A stretch of 19,264 bases of DNA from Rhodanobacter sp. UBA5168 (GTDB taxonomy: Bacteria; Pseudomonadota; Gammaproteobacteria; Xanthomonadales; Rhodanobacteraceae), in the NCBI GenBank assembly GCA_002413455.1, contig DHXA01000221.1:1-19264 (forward strand). The letters run 5' to 3'. Each line of letters begins with the position of its first letter. Position 1 is the stretch's first letter. A program made the position numbers and the translations under genes. The notes under the pieces were generated by a model that did no database searches, had not been told where the DNA came from, and worked only from the letters and a program-made list of their open reading frames with translations. This document shows positions 1 to 11,474 of the stretch, one piece after another.

Positions 1-2986
<2,986 letters not shown>

Positions 2987-3472
2987 GTGCCGAATCGCTA
3001 CCGAAGCGATCTCAACGGACCTCCATCGCGCATGAATGTGACGGATTGACTCGCGCCGATATCACGAGCCTCAGCGCAGGTTCATTTCAATGGCGTTCTT
3101 GCGACGGTCCATTCGAAGGCGGTGAAACAATTTGCGGCGCGCTCGCGGATTTCGTGTCGGGCACGGCAAGTTGGAGCATTCGCTCTGGTACGCCGAGCTC
3201 AATAGTTTCATTGCGCGTGTCGTTGCCGAAAGCGTGCTGTTCGAAACAACAGCTCGCTGTTTCGTGCGTACCGCGAATGAAAGAACATGCGCTCGCACGC
3301 CAAAATCGTGCTGCTTGTGAAGAGCCATTGCCGATGAAAGACTTGTTTCAGGATCGTTAAACGATCCTTTCGGCCGTGTTGTTCGAGTTGAACTCGTTCG
3401 ATGCATCGCTGCCGAGGCAGTCACACGTATCCCCAACGTGTCTTTCGTCCAAAGCTATGGAGTCACCCCACA
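2987..3472. other. Long intergenic region between gltD and the TonB receptor, rich in dyads
   Basis: These 486 bases hold no convincing gene. The short frames on both strands (for example minus 3071-3436) have no family resemblance, and the base composition is visibly less GC-rich than the flanks. A small hairpin, ATCGCT/AGCGAT with a 5-base loop at 2994-3010, sits just after the gltD stop but lacks a T-run, so it is at best a weak terminator. Further right are several inverted repeats: 3242-3264 (CGAAACA/TGTTTCG), 3350-3368 (9-base arms), 3384-3396 (CGAGTT-G-AACTCG), 3399-3408 (CGATGCATCG) and 3423-3441 (ACACGT/ACGTGT). The last four lie within about 125 bases of the receptor start and may be operators or leader structure. 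I could not identify a convincing -35/-10 pair or a known riboswitch motif. Confidence 0.6.
3350..3368. promoter_or_regulatory. 19-base dyad upstream of the TonB receptor gene
   Basis: AGGATCGTT and AACGATCCT are perfect reverse complements separated by a single A. The element is 105 bases upstream of the receptor start. It could be an operator for a dimeric repressor, or a 7-bp hairpin with a TTAAA loop followed by TTT. The near-absence of a spacer fits a protein-binding dyad better than a terminator. Its function is inferred only from symmetry and position. Confidence 0.35.
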
Positions 3473-6238
3473 ATGAACCAGAAGAAACTTGCCTTGGCTC
3501 TGGCAAGCGCACTGCTGTTCCCCGCAGCAGGTGCCGTCTACGCACAGAGTGTTCCGCCGGCCGCTCCCGCGGCGACAGATCAGAGCGACGCGAAACAGCT
3601 GCAGACCGTTACCGTGACAGGCTCGGCGATTCCGCGGGTCGATGTCGAGACACCTTCGCCGGTGACCATCATCAGCGCGAAGCAGATCGAGCGCAGCGGT
3701 TACACAAGCATCACCGACGTGGTCAATTCGATCTCGGCCAACAACAGCGGCACGATCCCGAATGCCTTCACCAATGGCTTCGCGGCGGGTGCTGCGTCGG
3801 TGTCATTGCGTGGTCTCACCGCCAATTCCACCTTGGTGCTGATCGATGGCCACCGCAATGCGAGCTACGCGGTTGCCGATGATGGCGAGCGCTCCTTCGT
3901 CGACCTGAACACGATTCCGCTGGCAGCGGTGGAACGCATCGAAGTGCTGAAGGACGGCGCGTCGTCGCTGTACGGAGCCGATGCGATCGCCGGTGTGGTC
4001 AACATCATTCTCAAGTCCGATTTCCACGGTGTCGAAGGAACGGTTGATGTAGGTACCTCCGAACATGGCGGTGGGCTTGCCAAGAAGGGCTCGTTCATTG
4101 CTGGCGGCGGCGACCTCGACAAGGATCACTACAACGCCTACTTCAGCGCGGAATACGAGAAGGACAATTCCATCTCGCTGCGCGACCGCGGCTTTCCCTA
4201 CAACACGGGCGACCTGAGCCGGATCGGTGGGCCCAACAATCAGGGTGGCCAGCCGGGCCAGAACAACGGCTCGATCTACGGTTCGGTCACGCCAGCCGAT
4301 CCGGTCACCGGTGCGCCGCTCGGCCTGGCCCAGCCGCTGCGTGCCTGCGGTTCGGCCGGCGTGGCGACGACCGATGCTTCGGGAAGCTACTGCTCGCAGA
4401 ATTTCGTTTCGCAGTATGGCCAGGTGGCTCCGGAAACGGAGCACGGTGGCCTGTACAGCCGATTCACGGTCAAGCTCAACGACACCACCAAGGCCTACCT
4501 CGCGGCCAGCTATTTCGAGAGCAAGACCAGCACGGTCGATGGTCCGGCACAGATCCAGAGCAGCACGCCGAACAACACCAACAACATCATGCTACCGGCC
4601 ACGCTGGCCGACGGATCGCTCAATCCGAATGATCCGTTTGCCGCTGCCGGGCAGGGTGCGCTGATCAACTACGCGTTCGGCGACATTCCGCGTGGCACCG
4701 ACTACGACAACCACAACGTGCGCGTGGTGGGCGACATCGCCGGCACCGCAGGCGAGTGGAACTACGATGCCGCGCTGGTGATCAACCACACCTGGCTGGA
4801 TACCAACCAGTTCGGTTTCATCAACTACAACGCGCTGATCGGCGCCATCAACAACAACACCTACAACTTCATCAACCCTGCTTCGAACACGGCGGCCGAA
4901 CGTGCTGCGCTGGCACCGGGCTACGACAAGACATCCACGTCGGATCTGGACTCGCTCGACTTGTCGGCGAACCGCGAGCTGTGGGACCTGCCGGGCGGTC
5001 CGCTGGGTCTGGCTGTCGGTGCGCAGTTCCGCCATGAGGCGACCAACGATCCGACGCTCAACCCCGGATTTGCGACGCAGGGCCTGGGCAATGCGGTGAC
5101 CAAGGGCTCGCGCGATGTCAGCGGTGCCTATGTGGAATTCGACGCGCCGCTGACCCAGTCGCTGGAAGCGGATCTGTCCGGTCGTTTCGATCACTACACC
5201 GACATCGGCAACGGTTTCACCCCGAAGCTTGGCCTGAAGTGGAAGCCGTTCGACTGGGTCGCGCTTCGCGGCACCTATTCGAAGGGCCTGCGCGCGCCGA
5301 ACTTCTCCGAGAACGGTTCCAGCTCGAGCGAAGGCTTCGTCAACTACACGCCGCCCGCCGATTTTGCGGCGACCCACGGCAACAACGGCTATGTGCAGCA
5401 GTACCAGCTGGCCGAGTTGACGATGGCCAATCCGAACATCAAGCCGGAGAAGGCGACCAACTACACGCTCGGTGTCGTGCTGCAGCCGACCAACTGGCTG
5501 AGCGCATCGGTCGACTACTACAACATCAAGAAGACCAACGTCATCGTCGCGCAGGATCAGGGCGCAGCGCTGGACGCCTACTATGCGGGGCAACCGCTGC
5601 CCGCCGGTTCCCAGGTCATAGCCGATCAGCCTGATCCGGCCAATCCGACGGCGCTGGCTCGTCCGATCGAGGTGATCGGCAGCTACATCAATGCCAACTC
5701 GCTGAAGACCCAGGGTGTCGATGTCGATCTGCAGGCGCACTTCGAATTCGGCAACGACATGCAGTACATCGCCGAGCTGGGCGGCACGGATATCATCAGC
5801 TGGCGGATGGAGCTGCCGGACGGTTCGGTGGAATCCTTCTCCGGCACGCACGGCCCGTACAACCTCTCGTCCGGAGCAGGTACGCCGCGTTATCGCGAAC
5901 AGTGGGCGAACACCTTCATCTGGGGTCCGGCCACCGTGACCGGCACGTTCTATCACACCAGCGGCATGCAGAATATTGCGGCCGATGTGTATGGTGCGGG
6001 CGTGTGCATCCCCGATGGCTACTCAAGCTGCCACGTGGGTTCGTTCACCGAGTTCAACCTGACCGGAAGCTACGCGATCAACTCGCACGTCAGCGTCACG
6101 GCGTCGATCATGAACGCGTTCGACCGCAAGGCACCGCTCGACGTGGCCAACTATGCCGCCGTCAACTACAACCCCACGTACGCGCAGGACGGCGTGGTCG
6201 GCCGCTTCTTCAACCTTGGCGTGAAACTCAAGATGTAA
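3473..6238 (+). CDS. TonB-dependent outer-membrane receptor, substrate unknown
   Basis: The product has 921 residues. Residues 1-24 form a signal peptide (MNQKKLALALASALLFPAAG then AVYA, cleaved before QS). A TonB-box-like LQTVTVTG lies at about 43-50. The plug domain (about 60-185) carries LRGLTANSTLVLIDGHR, VDLNTIPLAAVERIEVLKDG and SSLYGADAIAGVVNIILK, hallmarks of the large receptor family expanded in Xanthomonads and Caulobacterales. The rest is an aromatic- and Asn-rich 22-strand barrel with RGTYSKGLRAPNFSE near the middle. Two pairs of cysteines (CGSAG...YC and GVCIPDGYSSC) probably cross-link extracellular loops. The start at 3473 is chosen because it gives a proper signal peptide and has GGAG ten bases upstream; a longer frame begins at 3401 without these. 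The last residue is Met (GVKLKM) rather than the usual aromatic. No transporter or regulator neighbours it, so the ligand (siderophore, sugar or peptide) cannot be called. Confidence 0.93.
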   Translation: MNQKKLALALASALLFPAAGAVYAQSVPPAAPAATDQSDAKQLQTVTVTGSAIPRVDVETPSPVTIISAKQIERSGYTSITDVVNSISANNSGTIPNAFTNGFAAGAASVSLRGLTANSTLVLIDGHRNASYAVADDGERSFVDLNTIPLAAVERIEVLKDGASSLYGADAIAGVVNIILKSDFHGVEGTVDVGTSEHGGGLAKKGSFIAGGGDLDKDHYNAYFSAEYEKDNSISLRDRGFPYNTGDLSRIGGPNNQGGQPGQNNGSIYGSVTPADPVTGAPLGLAQPLRACGSAGVATTDASGSYCSQNFVSQYGQVAPETEHGGLYSRFTVKLNDTTKAYLAASYFESKTSTVDGPAQIQSSTPNNTNNIMLPATLADGSLNPNDPFAAAGQGALINYAFGDIPRGTDYDNHNVRVVGDIAGTAGEWNYDAALVINHTWLDTNQFGFINYNALIGAINNNTYNFINPASNTAAERAALAPGYDKTSTSDLDSLDLSANRELWDLPGGPLGLAVGAQFRHEATNDPTLNPGFATQGLGNAVTKGSRDVSGAYVEFDAPLTQSLEADLSGRFDHYTDIGNGFTPKLGLKWKPFDWVALRGTYSKGLRAPNFSENGSSSSEGFVNYTPPADFAATHGNNGYVQQYQLAELTMANPNIKPEKATNYTLGVVLQPTNWLSASVDYYNIKKTNVIVAQDQGAALDAYYAGQPLPAGSQVIADQPDPANPTALARPIEVIGSYINANSLKTQGVDVDLQAHFEFGNDMQYIAELGGTDIISWRMELPDGSVESFSGTHGPYNLSSGAGTPRYREQWANTFIWGPATVTGTFYHTSGMQNIAADVYGAGVCIPDGYSSCHVGSFTEFNLTGSYAINSHVSVTASIMNAFDRKAPLDVANYAAVNYNPTYAQDGVVGRFFNLGVKLKM

Positions 6239-6246
6239 CGGGCACG

Positions 6247-6274
6247 CTGCCGGCAGCGTCGGAGCTGCCGGTGG
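6247..6274 (+). other. Hairpin just after the TonB receptor stop
   Basis: CCGGCAGC (6250-6257) and GCTGCCGG (6264-6271) form an 8-bp GC-rich stem with a 6-base loop. Two G-U pairs and a C-G pair can extend it to 11 bp. It starts eight bases after the stop codon and has no T-run, so on its own it is not an intrinsic terminator. It may protect the mRNA 3' end or act together with the terminator 25 bases further on. Confidence 0.45.
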
Positions 6275-6296
6275 CATACTCGGTTGGATGTCACCG

Positions 6297-6333
6297 AACG
6301 CGACGCGTCGAATCATCGGCGCGTCGCGTTTTT
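6297..6333 (+). terminator. Rho-independent terminator of the TonB receptor gene
   Basis: AACGCGACGCG (6297-6307) and CGCGTCGCGTT (6320-6330) form a perfect 11-bp stem. A G-U pair and two more G-C pairs extend it to 14 bp with a 6-base loop, and five T's follow (6329-6333). It lies about 60 bases after the receptor stop. Its end is only four bases from the GGAG that serves the next gene. That gene must therefore either be read through or be transcribed from a promoter upstream of or within this hairpin. Confidence 0.85.
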
Positions 6334-6348
6334 ATTGGAGCCTCCGCC

Positions 6349-7122
6349 ATGTGCCTGATCGCCTTTGCCTGGAATACCCATCCGCGCTGGCGGCTGTTGC
6401 TGGCCGGCAATCGCGACGAGTTCCATGCGCGTCCCAGCGCCGCGCTGGCGAAGTGGAGCGATGCGCCGATCATCGGCGGTCGCGACCTCGAGGCCGGCGG
6501 CACCTGGCTTGGCGTGACGGACGCGGGGCGTTGCTGCGTGGTCACCAACGTGCGCGATCCGCGCGATCCGCAGCTGGGTGTTTCACGTGGCTTGCTGGCG
6601 ACCGACTACCTCGCCGGCAGTGCGGATGCTGCAACGCATGCGCGGCAACTGCTAGCGAAGGCTGCGGCATATCGGCCGTTCAACCTGCTCACCTTCGATA
6701 CGGCTGACGCGTTCTACCTGGGCAATCGCCCCGAGCCGCGCGCGCAGGCGGTGACGTCTGGTGTGCACGGGTTGTCGAATGCCGACTTCAACACGCCGTG
6801 GCCGAAGACACGCGCCTTGATGCAGCACCTGCAGCACTGGATCGACGCAGACGACGACGCGGATTTCGCGCCGCTGTTCGCGGCGCTTGCCGACGAACAG
6901 GTGGCGCCGGATGAGCAGCTGCCGGATACCGGTATCGGGCTGGAACGCGAGCGCTGGCTGTCGGCCGCGTTCATTCGTGGCCCGGACTACGGCACGCGGG
7001 CCAGCACCGTGGTGGCGATCGGTCACGACGGTCATGGGGTGATCGTGGAGCGCCGGTTCGGACCGAATGGCCGCTTTGCCGGCGAGACGATGCTGCGCTT
7101 TGCAGGTTCGCTGCCGGCCTAG
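6349..7122 (+). CDS. NRDE/TANGO2 family protein
   Basis: The product has 257 residues. It begins MCLIAFAW and carries the family signature GNRDEF at residues 20-25 (the Asn-Arg-Asp-Glu that gives the family its name), followed by GGRDLEAGGTWLGV and a CCVVTNVRDP segment. The bacterial members are of about this length and have no firmly established reaction. The conserved Cys2, exposed after removal of Met, has invited comparison with N-terminal nucleophile hydrolases; this is family knowledge, not shown here. The human relative TANGO2 is linked to lipid and haem metabolism. The ATG at 6349 is preceded by GGAG at 6337-6340 with an 8-base spacer. A strong terminator ends just before this ribosome site. 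No partner gene points to a role; the next gene, ligB, is about 107 bases downstream on the same strand. The family call is secure and the function is unknown. Confidence 0.9.
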   Translation: MCLIAFAWNTHPRWRLLLAGNRDEFHARPSAALAKWSDAPIIGGRDLEAGGTWLGVTDAGRCCVVTNVRDPRDPQLGVSRGLLATDYLAGSADAATHARQLLAKAAAYRPFNLLTFDTADAFYLGNRPEPRAQAVTSGVHGLSNADFNTPWPKTRALMQHLQHWIDADDDADFAPLFAALADEQVAPDEQLPDTGIGLERERWLSAAFIRGPDYGTRASTVVAIGHDGHGVIVERRFGPNGRFAGETMLRFAGSLPA

Positions 7123-7196
7123 CAACCTCCCGAACGGTCGACGCCTACGCGCGCCATCGGCATCGTCGGCTGCCTGCGCGGCTGGCGGCTGGCTAG

Positions 7197-8921
<1,725 letters not shown>

Positions 8922-8924
8922 GTT

Positions 8925-9323
8925 TCAGCTGCCGAGCTCGCCGTCGAGGTAGTACCAGCGACCCGCTTCGCGCACGAAGCGGCTGGTTTCGTGCTGCCGC
9001 TGCGCGCGGCCGCCGCCGAGACGATAGCGGGCGACGAACTCGACGGTGGCATGGTCGTCGCTCTGCCGATGCTGGCGGATCTCCAGTCCCAGCCAGGTCG
9101 GTGGCGGTTGCTGTGCGGCCAGCCGCAGTGATGCCGGGCGCGTGTCGGGATGCCAGCTCGCCAGCAGGTAATCCTCGCGCTTGAGCACGTAGGCGCTGTA
9201 GCGCGAACGCATCAGTTGCGCGGCTGTCGCGGCAGCGACGCCCTCGTGCAGGGGGCCGCAACATTGGGTGTAGCCGGCAGGGTTTCCGCAAGGGCAGGGG
9301 GTCAGTGTATCGATCGACTTCAT
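8925..9323 (-). CDS. YchJ-like SEC-C motif protein (UPF0225)
   Basis: The product has 132 residues. The N-terminal SEC-C zinc-binding motif is seen as PCPCGN (C10, C12) and QCCG (C21, C22), followed by LMRSRYSAYVL and LLASWHPDTRP, both typical of the YchJ/UPF0225 family. The rest is a compact NTF2-like domain ending RFVREAGRWYYLDGEL. E. coli YchJ also has a C-terminal SEC-C motif; this shorter form lacks it, as do many relatives. The start MKSIDTLTPC is chosen because the family begins just before the first CxC. The frame is open for 47 more codons upstream, but these run into the end of the neighbouring gene and look non-coding. No clear Shine-Dalgarno sequence is visible. It is the last gene of the minus-strand run. 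The molecular function is not established; zinc binding is inferred from the motif. Confidence 0.88.
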   Translation of the reverse strand: MKSIDTLTPCPCGNPAGYTQCCGPLHEGVAAATAAQLMRSRYSAYVLKREDYLLASWHPDTRPASLRLAAQQPPPTWLGLEIRQHRQSDDHATVEFVARYRLGGGRAQRQHETSRFVREAGRWYYLDGELGS

Positions 9324-9353
9324 GCCATCTTTGTACCCGCTTCGGCGCATTCT

Positions 9354-9376
9354 TGCAGGCATGTCGTGCAGGCATG
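9354..9376. repeat. Two-copy direct repeat TGCAGGCATG
   Basis: TGCAGGCATG occurs at 9354-9363 and again at 9367-9376, separated by TCG, giving a 13-base period. It lies between the DUF938 gene and the YchJ-like gene, in the putative leader of the latter. It could be a chance slippage product or a binding site. Nothing else supports a function. Confidence 0.5.
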
Positions 9377-9379
9377 CGC

Positions 9380-9976
9380 TCAGACAGGGTTGCGGCGCCA
9401 CATGCGGCAGCGGTTGTTGGCCGGCATCGCGATGTCGTCGACCAGGTCGAAGCCGGCCCGGCATGCAAGCGCATCCACTGCCTCGACATCACGGATCGCC
9501 ATGTGTGCGCCGCGCGCCTTCAGCCACTGGTCGAACGCGGCATTGCTGTCGCTGCTGTAGCGACCTTGGTAGTTGAACGGGCCGTAGATGATCAGGCTGG
9601 CGTCGTCGGTGGTGATCATGGGCAGCTGCGCGAACAGCAGCTCCACTTGGTGCCACGCCATGATGTGCAGGGTATTGGCGCTGAACACCGCGTCGAACGG
9701 CCCGGCTGGCCAGGCGCCGGCGACATCGAGCGCCAGCGGCGCCGGAGTGTTCGGCAGCGCCGCTTCGTCCAGCCAGGCGCGGATGCCCGGCAGGTTCTCC
9801 GCACGGTCCGAACTCTGCCAGATCAGCCGAGGTAACGCCCCGGCAAAATGCACCGCGTGCTGGCCGCTGCCGCTGCCGATCTCCAGCACGTGCCGGCGAT
9901 CGGCGAAATGCTCGCGCAGCACGGCCAGGATCGGCTCGCGATTGCGCTCGCACGCGGGCGAGTGCGGCTTCTCCAC
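9380..9976 (-). CDS. DUF938 family SAM-dependent methyltransferase
   Basis: The product has about 198 residues. It opens with KPHSPACERNREPIL, the family's hallmark, then the SAM-binding loop VLEIGSGSGQHAVHFA (glycines at about 34-38). Next come LPRLIWQSSD, FDAVFSANTLHIM and the C-terminal YGPFNYQGRYSSDSNAAFD, all characteristic of DUF938. The substrate is unknown. The start is uncertain. The frame stays open beyond 10100, but that part overlaps the small membrane protein gene. I chose the GTG at 9976 because family members begin a few residues before the KP motif; a CTG at 9991 is an alternative, and neither has a good Shine-Dalgarno sequence. The gap to the upstream gene's stop is 26 bases, so co-transcription and possibly translational coupling are likely. 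Confidence 0.85.
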   Translation of the reverse strand: MEKPHSPACERNREPILAVLREHFADRRHVLEIGSGSGQHAVHFAGALPRLIWQSSDRAENLPGIRAWLDEAALPNTPAPLALDVAGAWPAGPFDAVFSANTLHIMAWHQVELLFAQLPMITTDDASLIIYGPFNYQGRYSSDSNAAFDQWLKARGAHMAIRDVEAVDALACRAGFDLVDDIAMPANNRCRMWRRNPV

Positions 9977-10002
9977 GTGCGGCTGGATCAGGCGGTACCC
10001 GC

Positions 10003-10200
10003 TCAGACCGGATGGCCGCGCAGCACGCGCGCCGGCAGCATCAGCAGGGCGCCGAGGAAGGCGAATACCGCGCCGACGGTGATGCCGACCAGCCGGAACG
10101 GCAGCAACAGCAGCCACACGATCGGATACAGCACCAGCGCCAGCAGCGCGAGTGGCCAGCAAAACACCAGCAGCAACAGCCAAAGCAGGAAACCAGCCAT
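10003..10200 (-). CDS. Small two-helix membrane protein, unknown function
   Basis: The product has 65 residues and consists almost entirely of two hydrophobic stretches: about residues 3-31 (FLLWLLLLVFCWPLALLALV) and 36-57 (LLLPFRLVGITVGAVFAFLG). It ends with a short basic tail, ARVLRGHPV. The ATG at 10200 is chosen because GAGGA lies seven to eight bases upstream; a TTG ten codons further upstream is less likely. I do not recognise a named family. The length and topology fit the many small inner-membrane proteins of unknown role in Xanthomonadales. It lies 77 bases after the NnrU-family gene and 26 bases before the methyltransferase gene, all on the minus strand, so it is probably part of the same transcript. 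The good ribosome site and hydrophobic pattern support it being real. Confidence 0.72.
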   Translation of the reverse strand: MAGFLLWLLLLVFCWPLALLALVLYPIVWLLLLPFRLVGITVGAVFAFLGALLMLPARVLRGHPV

Positions 10201-10277
10201 GCGTCGTTCCTCGCGGTGGGGATGCAGCAAACTCTAGCGCAGGTCGTGGCGTGTGCGTAGATGACTCTCGTCACCCC

Positions 10278-10856
10278 TCACGCCATCGGGCTCACGCCGA
10301 TCAGCCACAGATGCAGCCAGAACGCGAACGCCGCCCAGGCGGCGACGCCGATGACCGTGGCCAGCACGTCGCCCTTCAGCGTGCCGGCCGGATAGGCGGT
10401 GCCGGTGCTGCGGTCGCGTCGACGTGACACGATGAACAGCACCACCGCCCACAGCAGGAAGGCGCCGAACAGCAGCACGTCATGCAGCATGCCGGTGGCG
10501 AGCAGGTGGCCGAACGCCCACACCTTCGCGCCCAGCAGCATCGGGTGGCCGAATTTCGCCTTGAGGTGGTTGCGCGGGACATAGGCGGCAGCCACCAGCA
10601 CGAACGCGACGAGGGTGAACAGCGCATTGAGGTGGCGCAGCGCCAGCGGCGGCACGTACAGCAGCACGGGATGCTGCCGCGCCAGGCCGAAACCCCACAC
10701 GATCAGCACGAAGCCGATGATCGAGGCCAGCGAGTACAGACCTTTCCACGGCAGCTCGCCCAGTCGGGCCTGCTGCCGGTCGCGCCAGTCGTTGGCGAAT
10801 ATGCGCAGCGAGTGGATGCCGAGAAAGATCAGCAAGCCGAGAATCAGGATGGTCAT
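10278..10856 (-). CDS. NnrU family integral membrane protein
   Basis: The product has 192 residues and about five or six membrane segments. It starts MTILILGLLIFLGIHSLRI, the family's typical N-terminus with the IHS motif in the first helix, and continues with WRDRQQARLGELPWKGLYSL and a RHLNALFTLVAFVLVAAAYV helix. A segment with HLKAKFGHPMLLGAKVWAF, then HLLATGMLHDVLLF, is shared with NnrU and resembles isoprenylcysteine methyltransferase-like membrane enzymes. NnrU is named from denitrification loci, but no nitrite or nitric oxide reductase gene is here, so a role in denitrification is not supported by context. The ATG at 10856 has GGAG eight bases upstream. It is 69 bases after the HutD-like gene on the same strand. 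Confidence 0.88.
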   Translation of the reverse strand: MTILILGLLIFLGIHSLRIFANDWRDRQQARLGELPWKGLYSLASIIGFVLIVWGFGLARQHPVLLYVPPLALRHLNALFTLVAFVLVAAAYVPRNHLKAKFGHPMLLGAKVWAFGHLLATGMLHDVLLFGAFLLWAVVLFIVSRRRDRSTGTAYPAGTLKGDVLATVIGVAAWAAFAFWLHLWLIGVSPMA

Positions 10857-10925
10857 GATGCGATCTCCAGGCGACAGGCTGCGTGAGTATAGATAGCGGA
10901 GTCCGCATGCCACAGGTGACAGTCG

Positions 10926-11474
10926 TCAGGGCAATGCCGTGATATGTACCACCAACACCGCGGCGCCGACGGCCAGCGCGATCGACCTGCCCGCCGGCAC
11001 CCATGTGTCGCCGGTGTGCAACGGGCCTTCGGCGGTATCGATCGCGCCGCGTGCGCAATAAACCAGCACGGCATTCCGAGCGAGGAGGCGAGTCCCGGGC
11101 ATGTCCCAGTACTGCAGCTCGCCCTGCGCCCTGGTGCGGCGCACCATCAGGTTGAAATCGTGGGTCGGCCCATCGACCAGCGCCACCGCCACCTTCGCCT
11201 CGCCGGCAAACGCGAACGGCGCGAACGGCGTGGTCAGCGAATGAACGCGATCGTCGTCCAGCGTCATCGTGAAGCCGTTGCCGCCCAGCAGCGCGATCTG
11301 CCGGTCGATGCCCGGAAACGCGGAGAACGGCGCGGCGCTGTCGACCTCGGCGATGCTCACCCGCCACACGAAATCGTCGGCGCCCGCGGTGGCCGGATGG
11401 ACGGCTATTTGACGCGTGCTGCCGAGGCCGTTCTTCCACGGCTGCGACGGACAATCGGACAGGCGGATGATCAT
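10926..11474 (-). CDS. HutD/Ves family cupin-like protein
   Basis: The product has 182 residues. The family signature PWKNGLGSTRQIA is at about residues 12-24, followed by FVWRVSIAEVDSAAPFSAFPGIDRQ in two blocks and LLGGNGFTMTL, the conserved core of HutD and Ves. The variant GLGST replaces the more usual GGGxT. HutD is associated with histidine utilisation and Ves with cold or stress response in E. coli; neither has a firmly defined biochemical activity, and no hut genes are present here. The start codon overlaps the dinG stop (ATGA), so it is probably translated by coupling from dinG. No independent ribosome site is obvious. Which of the two subfamilies applies cannot be settled from the sequence alone. 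Confidence 0.87.
   Translation of the reverse strand: MIIRLSDCPSQPWKNGLGSTRQIAVHPATAGADDFVWRVSIAEVDSAAPFSAFPGIDRQIALLGGNGFTMTLDDDRVHSLTTPFAPFAFAGEAKVAVALVDGPTHDFNLMVRRTRAQGELQYWDMPGTRLLARNAVLVYCARGAIDTAEGPLHTGDTWVPAGRSIALAVGAAVLVVHITALP

Noticed and set aside
2994..3010. Hairpin ATCGCT/AGCGAT after gltD as a terminator
   Set aside because: The stem is only 6 bp and no T-run follows, so it does not meet the standard for an intrinsic terminator.
3083..3095. CATTTCAATGGCG, also present on the opposite strand at 17501-17513, near the jetA dyads
   Set aside because: Several shared 13-base words are expected by chance in a window of this size, and the flanking bases diverge after one to two bases.
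3071..3436. 121-codon minus-strand frame in the region before the TonB receptor
   Set aside because: It has no homology, no ribosome site and mixed composition, and it overlaps the dyad cluster; it is more likely non-coding.
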